From Mycobacteriaceae bacterium (lineage in GTDB: Bacteria; Actinomycetota; Actinomycetes; Mycobacteriales; Mycobacteriaceae), in assembly GCA_029977845.1 (NCBI GenBank), contig JAPOKC010000028.1:1-36096 (forward strand): a stretch of 36,096 bases of DNA, given 5' to 3'. The notes below the pieces were generated by a model, which worked only from the letters and a program-made list of their open reading frames with translations, did no database searches and had not been told where the DNA came from. The first letter of the stretch is position 1. Every line of letters starts with the position of its first letter. Shown in pieces: positions 31,768 through 36,096 of the stretch. The translations under genes and the position numbers were made by a program.

Positions 31768-32088
31768 ATGAGTGAGCAGAACTTGACCCCGCCACCGAAC
31801 TTCTTCCAGTCCGTTCTGGGTTGGCTGCACAAGGTCTATCCCGACGGCATTCCGCGGATCGACTACTACCCACTGCTGGCGCTGCTGAAGCGTTCTCTCA
31901 CCGAGGACGAGGTGGTGCAGGCCGCCTTTTCGGTCCTCAAGGACAGCGGCCCGGAGGATCCGGTGACGGCCGATCAGATCCGCGAGGCGATCCGGGACAC
32001 CACCGAGAAGGAGCCGACCGGCGAGGAGATCAACCAGGTCGCCGCGCGGCTTGCGTCAGTGGGCTGGCCCTTGTCCGACCACAACTGA
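31768..32088 (+). CDS. DUF3349 domain protein (Rv0543c-like)
   Basis: 106 residues, a small helical protein. PPPNFFQSVLGWLHKVYPDGIP, IDYYPLLALLKRSLTEDEV and the C-terminal ITDQIREAI-like helices with VAARLASVGWPL match the mycobacterial DUF3349 family, for which structures exist but no function. It lies six bases after the two-TM gene and is the last gene of the pitA unit. It ends one base from the stop of the convergent VOC gene, so no room remains for a terminator between them. Confidence 0.9.
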   Translation: MSEQNLTPPPNFFQSVLGWLHKVYPDGIPRIDYYPLLALLKRSLTEDEVVQAAFSVLKDSGPEDPVTADQIREAIRDTTEKEPTGEEINQVAARLASVGWPLSDHN

Positions 32089-32089
32089 C

Positions 32090-32461
32090 TCAGCGGCTGT
32101 CCTTGCGCAACGGGTGGTCTTCGGGCACCTGAACGAAGATCAGCGTGACTCCATCGGGGTCGGTGACGTGCATCTCGTGCAGTCCCCAGAATTCCTGTCG
32201 AGCTTCGCGGGTGACTGGCACACCGCGCTGCCGCAGTGCGTCCTGCACGGCATAGACGTCCCGCACCTGTAGCCACAGCGAACCGGAGAACGACGCCGGT
32301 TCACCATGGCCGGCCAATTCGATCAACGACTGGCCGGCGAAGAACACCGTCCCGCCGGCATATTCGCGGGCGATGGCCAGACCGAGGTCGTCGCGGTAGA
32401 AGCGCAGGGAGCGCTGGTAGTCGGTGGGCCGGAACAACACCCGGCTGGACAGTATCTCCAT
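32090..32461 (-). CDS. VOC/glyoxalase superfamily protein (Rv0546c-like)
   Basis: 123 residues, two beta-alpha-beta-beta-beta modules: VLFRPTDYQRSLRFYRDDLGL (module 1) and LWLQVRDVYAVQDALRQRGVPV followed by GLHEMHVTDPDGVTLIFVQ (module 2). The usual metal ligands of glyoxalase I are not clearly all present; Glu52-like in SLIELAGHGE and Glu in FVQVPED are candidates. Could be a lyase, a dioxygenase-like enzyme or a binding protein. The ATG shares one base with the stop of the upstream SDR gene (TGATG), so the pair is coupled. Confidence 0.88.
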   Translation of the reverse strand: MEILSSRVLFRPTDYQRSLRFYRDDLGLAIAREYAGGTVFFAGQSLIELAGHGEPASFSGSLWLQVRDVYAVQDALRQRGVPVTREARQEFWGLHEMHVTDPDGVTLIFVQVPEDHPLRKDSR

Positions 32462-33321
32462 CAGTTCGGCTGCATCCGTTGGCGTTTCAGCAGTCCGTTG
32501 AGGGTACCCGGACTCAGCGCGTCGATGGCGCGGGCGGTGATACCGAACCGCGGGGCGATTCGCACCGGGCGATGTCGTGCGGCATCGATCATCCAGCCCG
32601 CTGCTTCCGATGGGCTCAGCGCCGCTCTGTCGGAGTACTCCTTGGTCGGCGCGATCATCGGGGTTGCGACCAGTGGGTAGTACAGCGCGGTCGAATGCAC
32701 GCCGTATCGCGACCATTCCGTCTCGATCACCCTGCTCACCGCGCTGAGTGCGGCCTTGGAGGCGTTGTAGACGCTGAACAATGGTGAGGCCTCGCTGAGT
32801 ACCCCCCAGGTCGCGACATTGATGATGTGGCCGTCACCGCGTTCGATCATTCCTGGCGCGAGTCCGCGGATCAGCCGCAGCGGGGAGTAGTAGTTCAGTG
32901 CCATGGTGCGTTCGACGTCGTGCCAACGCTCCAGCGATTCGGCGAGGGGTCGGCGGATCGACCGGCCCGCGTTGTTCACCAGGATGTCAACCCCGCCGAA
33001 TCGCTGGTCGACGAGCTCGGCCAGGGCGTCCACGGCGCCGAGATCGGACAGATCACACGGCAGGGCAGTCGCGATACCACCCTTGTCGGCGATCCTGGCC
33101 GCCACGTCGTCGAGGACCTCCGCCCGTCGGGCGACCAGGATGACCTCTGCGCCCTCGGCGGCAAAGGCCTCGGCGCCCGCCTCGCCGATTCCTGACGAGG
33201 AACCGGTGATCAGGACACGCTTGCCGCGCAACGGAATTCGGGTGCGAACCGGCGCACTGCGGGGTGGGCGCATGCCGGCCAGTGCGATCGTCTCGGTCAG
33301 CCTTCGGCGCAACGGGTTCAC
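32461..33321 (-). CDS. Short-chain dehydrogenase/reductase (Rv0547c-like)
   Basis: 286 residues from GTG 33321. Classical SDR: cofactor loop VLITGSSSGIGEAGAEAFAAEG, NNAG in ILVNNAGRSI, active-site Ser in INVATWGVLSEASPLFS and the YxxxK motif VYNASKAALSAV. Residues ARRAEV after the second strand suggest NADP(H). The C-terminal part (about 225-286) is a lipid-enzyme-like extension. The GTG at 33321 is chosen because TAGACT lies seven bases upstream; longer starts up to 33393 cross the region before it. Coupled to the VOC gene. Confidence 0.92.
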   Translation of the reverse strand: MNPLRRRLTETIALAGMRPPRSAPVRTRIPLRGKRVLITGSSSGIGEAGAEAFAAEGAEVILVARRAEVLDDVAARIADKGGIATALPCDLSDLGAVDALAELVDQRFGGVDILVNNAGRSIRRPLAESLERWHDVERTMALNYYSPLRLIRGLAPGMIERGDGHIINVATWGVLSEASPLFSVYNASKAALSAVSRVIETEWSRYGVHSTALYYPLVATPMIAPTKEYSDRAALSPSEAAGWMIDAARHRPVRIAPRFGITARAIDALSPGTLNGLLKRQRMQPN

Positions 33322-33328
33322 AGCGTCG

Positions 33329-33334
33329 AGTCTA
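33329..33334 (-). promoter_or_regulatory. Candidate leaderless -10 box for the SDR gene
   Basis: Minus strand TAGACT, seven bases (cgacgct), GTG 33321. No Shine-Dalgarno is present. The twin palindromes at 33376-33425 lie 42 bases further upstream, a distance at which an activator or an extended repressor complex could act. Confidence 0.5.
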
Positions 33335-33375
33335 GGAACAGCGGCACCCGAGGTCCTGCGCGCCCCTGCCCCGGC

Positions 33376-33425
33376 GCGTGAAGCTATCTTCACGCACGCC
33401 GCTGGGGGTGAAGATAGCTTTACGC
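33376..33425. repeat. Pair of 20-bp palindromes in inverted arrangement
   Basis: Copy 1 (33376-33395) is GCGTGAAGCTATCTTCACGC: perfect 8-bp arms around CTAT. Copy 2 (33406-33425) is GGGTGAAGATAGCTTTACGC, a slightly decayed copy on the other strand. The centres are 30 bases apart, about three helical turns. Together they form a long stem as well (AAGCTATCTTCAC against GTGAAGATAGCTT, 13 of 13 paired), with an 11-15 base loop. No T-tract follows on either strand. Confidence 0.8.
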
Positions 33426-33441
33426 GGGGCGGTTTTGGCGC

Positions 33442-34089
33442 CTAGAGATGGACCCCGGCGGCCCGCAGCGCATCGATCAGCCCGGTCGGGCGCTCGGCGA
33501 CGGGCAACGGGTCCACCAATGCGAATGCGCAGCCCACAGCGCTTGCGCCACCGTCGTTCTCGACGCTGTCGCCGACCATCAGCGCATCGGCGCCCCCCAC
33601 GCCCAGCTTCGACAACGCGGCCTCGAATATCCGGGGATCCGGTTTGACGGCGCCGACTTCGAAGGACAGCACGAACTCGTCCGGGCCATCCTCGATGCCG
33701 GCGAACGTGGGCCGGATATCCCACGAGATGTTCGAGACCACAGCGGTGCGGATACCTTGCGCGCGCAGGTGGCCGAACACCTCGGCGGTGTCCGGGTACA
33801 TCGCCCACTCAGCCGGATCGATACAGCGCTCGTATAGCGCTGCCGCGTGCTGCGGCGGAAGCCCGGACTCGCCGAGCACATGTAGATAAGCCTCCCGGTG
33901 CATGTGCGGATCCAGATCGCGGTGTTCCCATGCATGGTGGGCGGCAGTTGCGGTCGGGTGGGTCATCCGATCCATCACCTCGGCCCGTCGCCGGGCGTCC
34001 AGACCCATGCCGGCGAACCAGTCGTCGTTCTCTTCCAGACTTGCCAGCGTTCCGGAGAAGTCGAACAGCACCGCCTTAACCGACGGCAC
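33442..34089 (-). CDS. HAD-superfamily hydrolase with altered motif I
   Basis: 215 residues from GTG 34089, which has GGGAGG nine bases upstream; GTG 34098 is in frame but lies directly on that site. Motif I is VLFDFSGTLASL: the nucleophile Asp is present but the usual second Asp, two residues on, is Ser. Motif II is TAVVSNIS, Lys is in GAVKPDPRIFEAAL, and motif IV is LMVGDSVENDGGAS. The fold is that of HAD subfamily I with a helical cap. The Asp-to-Ser change often goes with weak or altered phosphatase activity. It overlaps the end of fadD8 by 14 bases. Confidence 0.85.
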   Translation of the reverse strand: MPSVKAVLFDFSGTLASLEENDDWFAGMGLDARRRAEVMDRMTHPTATAAHHAWEHRDLDPHMHREAYLHVLGESGLPPQHAAALYERCIDPAEWAMYPDTAEVFGHLRAQGIRTAVVSNISWDIRPTFAGIEDGPDEFVLSFEVGAVKPDPRIFEAALSKLGVGGADALMVGDSVENDGGASAVGCAFALVDPLPVAERPTGLIDALRAAGVHL

Positions 34090-35677
34090 GGCCGACACCC
34101 TCCCAGAACTGTGCGCGGACGGCCTTCTTGTCCGGCTTGCCCAGTGCCGTCACCGGAACCGAGTCGACGACGATCACCTGTTTGGGCGATTGCACCGAGC
34201 CTTTGCGTTCCTTGACCGCATCCTGGATCTCAGCGGTCACCCGGGCAACCGATTCGTCGTCGGCGGGATGGTCGGGCCGCAACACGATCACCGCGGTCAC
34301 CGCCTCGCCCCACTTCTCGTCAGGGGTGCCGATCACGCAGACCTGAGCGACGGCCGGATGCTCGGCGACGACGTCCTCCACTTCGCGCGGGAACACGTTG
34401 AAGCCACCCGTGACGATCATGTCCTTGACCCGGTCGACGATGTACCAGAAGCCGTCCTCATCCTCGCGGGCCATATCGCCGGTGTGCATCCAGCCGTCCT
34501 TGAACGTCTCGGCGGTGGCCTCGGGCCGGTTCCAGTACCCACCGCAGAGCAGCGGTCCGGACACGCAGATCTCGCCGACCTCACCCTGCGGCACCGGGTT
34601 TCCGTCGGCGTCCAGCAGTGCCGTGCGGGCGAACAGGGTGGGCCGGCCACATGAGGTGAGCCGCTTGGCATCGTGATCGCCCTTGGCCAGATAGGTGATG
34701 GCCATCGGCGCCTCGGACTGACCGTAGTACTGAGCGAAGATGGGCCCGAAGCGCCGGATCGCCTCGGCCAGACGCACCGGGTTCATCGCGGAGGCCCCGT
34801 AGTACACGGTCTCCAGCGACGACAGATCGCGGGTGTGCGAATCGGGATGGTCCATCAATGCGTAGATCATCGACGGCACCAGCATGGTGGCGGTGATCCG
34901 GCGTTCCTCGATGGTGGCCAGCACCTCGGCCGGATCGAACTTGGGCAGCACGATCATCTCGCCGCCCTTGACGATCGTGGGCACGAAGAACGCCGCGCCG
35001 GCGTGCGACAGCGGTGTGCACATCAGGAACCGCGGGTGCTCCGGCCATTCCCACTCGGCCAACTGGATCGTCGTCATCGTGAGGATGGAACCCACCGTGC
35101 CGATCACGCCCTTGGGCTTGCCGGTGGTACCGCCGGTGTAGGTCAGCCCGCCGACGTGGTCGGGTGGGAGATCGGCCGCCACCAAAGGCTTCGGCGGGTA
35201 CTTGGCGGCCTCGGCGATCAGGTCCACTCCGACATCGGCCAGTTGCGGCGGAACCGGGCCGAGTGTGAGCACCTGTCGCAGTGAGGGCACCTTCTCCAGC
35301 AGGCCGATCGCACGCTCGACGAACATCGGGTTGGGGTCGATGATCAACGAGGTCGCCCCGGCGTCGGCCAGCACGTAGGCGTGATCATCCAGAGATCCCA
35401 GCGGGTGCAGAGCGGTGCGCCGGTAACCCTGGGTCTGCCCGGCGCCGATGATCATCAGCACCTCCGGGCGGTTCAGCGACAGCAGCCCGACGGTCGCGTC
35501 GCTGCCGGCGCCGAGGGCTTCGAAGGCCTGGATGTACTGACTGATCCGGATCGCCAGTTCACCACCGGTCAGGGTGGTGTCACCGAGGAACAGCACCGGG
35601 CGATCCCTGTGGCGTTTGAGTGCCCCGACGGTCAGGTGCCCCGAATGCAGGGGATGGCGCAGCAGGTCCTGAGTCAT
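34076..35677 (-). CDS. fadD8: Fatty-acid-CoA ligase family protein (FadD8-like)
   Basis: 533 residues, acyl-adenylate-forming enzyme. Motifs: GLTYTGGTTGKPKGVIG (P-loop), the core MCTPLSHAGAAFF, YYGQSEAPMAITYL, GWMHTGDMAREDEDGFWYIVDRVKDMIVTGGFNVFPREVED and the late Lys in GKPDKKAVRAQF. It activates a carboxylic acid with ATP and CoA; the chain length is not known. By position it matches fadD8 (Rv0551c). The start is ATG 35677: TAGTCT on the minus strand lies seven bases upstream. Length is a little short of the 571 residues of the M. tuberculosis protein as I recall, with a shorter N-terminus. Confidence 0.88.
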   Translation of the reverse strand: MTQDLLRHPLHSGHLTVGALKRHRDRPVLFLGDTTLTGGELAIRISQYIQAFEALGAGSDATVGLLSLNRPEVLMIIGAGQTQGYRRTALHPLGSLDDHAYVLADAGATSLIIDPNPMFVERAIGLLEKVPSLRQVLTLGPVPPQLADVGVDLIAEAAKYPPKPLVAADLPPDHVGGLTYTGGTTGKPKGVIGTVGSILTMTTIQLAEWEWPEHPRFLMCTPLSHAGAAFFVPTIVKGGEMIVLPKFDPAEVLATIEERRITATMLVPSMIYALMDHPDSHTRDLSSLETVYYGASAMNPVRLAEAIRRFGPIFAQYYGQSEAPMAITYLAKGDHDAKRLTSCGRPTLFARTALLDADGNPVPQGEVGEICVSGPLLCGGYWNRPEATAETFKDGWMHTGDMAREDEDGFWYIVDRVKDMIVTGGFNVFPREVEDVVAEHPAVAQVCVIGTPDEKWGEAVTAVIVLRPDHPADDESVARVTAEIQDAVKERKGSVQSPKQVIVVDSVPVTALGKPDKKAVRAQFWEGVGRAVG

Positions 35678-35684
35678 GCAGCTC

Positions 35685-35690
35685 AGACTA
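35685..35690 (-). promoter_or_regulatory. Candidate leaderless -10 box for fadD8
   Basis: Minus strand TAGTCT, seven bases (gagctgc), ATG 35677. No Shine-Dalgarno is seen before the start. Confidence 0.55.
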
Positions 35691-35743
35691 GAACGCGTTC
35701 CAGTTCGCCGGAAGACGCCCCGGTAGCGGGCCCGGCCGCAATC

Positions 35744-35995
35744 TCAGTCCCCGATGCAGCTGTTGGGCGTCACCGGCTGGTGGCTCTCCGCGATGTTCAC
35801 CTGTCCGGCTCTGGTCAGCGCGGAGGTGTTGTTCTGGGGAACACCCTCCACCTGGGCGATGATGCAGGAACTGTGGTTGGTCGCCGGCTGAGCGTTGGCG
35901 GGTGCGCCGAGGGCCAGCGCCCCGCCCAGCACTCCGGCGACGACGGCAGGTCCGGCCAGGGCGGCGGCGATGCGGCGGGAGAAAGTGGTGTTCAT
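35744..35995 (-). CDS. Small secreted protein with signal peptide and two cysteines
   Basis: 83 residues from ATG 35995, with AAAGGAC ahead of it. A Sec-type signal peptide: basic SRR, hydrophobic core AAALAGPAVVAGVLGGALAL, and cleavage most likely after APANA (about residue 35). The mature chain of about 48 residues has Cys44 and Cys80 (SSCIIAQV and NSCIGD), which could form a disulfide outside the cell. No family recognised. The 66 bases between its stop and the fadD8 start hold the fadD8 promoter only. Upstream, 35996-36096, I see nothing beyond the likely promoter region of this gene. Confidence 0.75.
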   Translation of the reverse strand: MNTTFSRRIAAALAGPAVVAGVLGGALALGAPANAQPATNHSSCIIAQVEGVPQNNTSALTRAGQVNIAESHQPVTPNSCIGD

Positions 35996-36096
35996 GTCAG
36001 GTCCTTTGTTCCGGGGGCCTCGGTTTCGGCCGTGACTCCACTATCGGCTGCGCAGTGCGGTCGGATCGTCGGCTGAGTGGCCCCCATCGGGGTTGA

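Noticed and set aside
33376..33425. Plain intrinsic terminator of the HAD gene
   Set aside because: A long stem can form, but no U-tract follows and each half is itself palindromic, which a terminator does not need. Not fully excluded.

Overview
The window is chromosomal DNA from a GC-rich actinobacterium, almost certainly a nontuberculous member of the Mycobacteriaceae. The evidence is gene order and gene content: proC, a small HTH gene, a 33-residue basic ribosomal protein, galE2-like, acyltransferase, MaoC-like, serB1-like, glutaredoxin-like, hemA, hemC, the mycobacterial SUMT-HemD fusion and hemB, then hemL, a phosphoglycerate-mutase-like gene, the ccs genes, menA, menE, pitA and fadD8. 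From memory this follows the Mycobacterium tuberculosis Rv0500-Rv0551 region, but without cmaA2, mmpS2/mmpL2 and pnp, and with the pitA group on the opposite strand to menE. GTG starts, GTGA/ATGA stop-start overlaps and an IdeR-like box agree with this.

Layout. 1-4.8 kb: housekeeping genes, including a 102-bp gene for a bS22-type ribosomal protein. 4.85-9.95 kb: hemA-hemC-hemD-hemB (glutamyl-tRNA to uroporphyrinogen III), with a tandem palindromic repeat starting on the hemD stop codon. 9.95-14.5 kb: four small membrane-protein genes, then a Cu+-type P1B ATPase behind a 29-bp CsoR/RicR-like palindrome, coupled to an MpaB/Lcp-type oxygenase gene. 14.5-17.3 kb (minus strand): feoA-feoB and a NifU/Nfu-like gene, divergent from hemL across an IdeR-like box. 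17.4-23.1 kb: hemL, a phosphatase/mutase, a lipoprotein thioredoxin, CcdA, ResB and CcsB, each overlapping the next, for System II cytochrome c maturation. 23.1-26.5 kb: small membrane proteins, a RidA-family gene with its middle deleted, menA, a DUF1345 gene and a nitronate-monooxygenase-like gene. 26.5-30.1 kb: an orphan small gene beside an inverted repeat, and a menE - PPOX/F420 oxidoreductase - response regulator - histidine kinase operon. 30.2-36.1 kb: pitA, a two-TM protein, DUF3349, VOC, SDR, HAD, fadD8 and a small secreted protein.

The theme is respiratory cofactors: iron import, heme synthesis, heme attachment to cytochrome c, menaquinone synthesis (menA, menE) and copper export. 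Many transcription units show a TANNNT box 6-7 nt before an ATG/GTG start, the pattern expected of leaderless mycobacterial mRNAs. I see no tRNA or rRNA gene, no CRISPR array, no insertion sequence and no prophage. The points that most deserve a second look are the twin palindromes at 33376-33425, the metal operator built into a leaderless promoter at 11524-11560, the tandem repeat at 8840-8940, the possible AUC start of menE, the collapsed RidA gene, and the orphan gene and inverted repeat near 26.5 kb.
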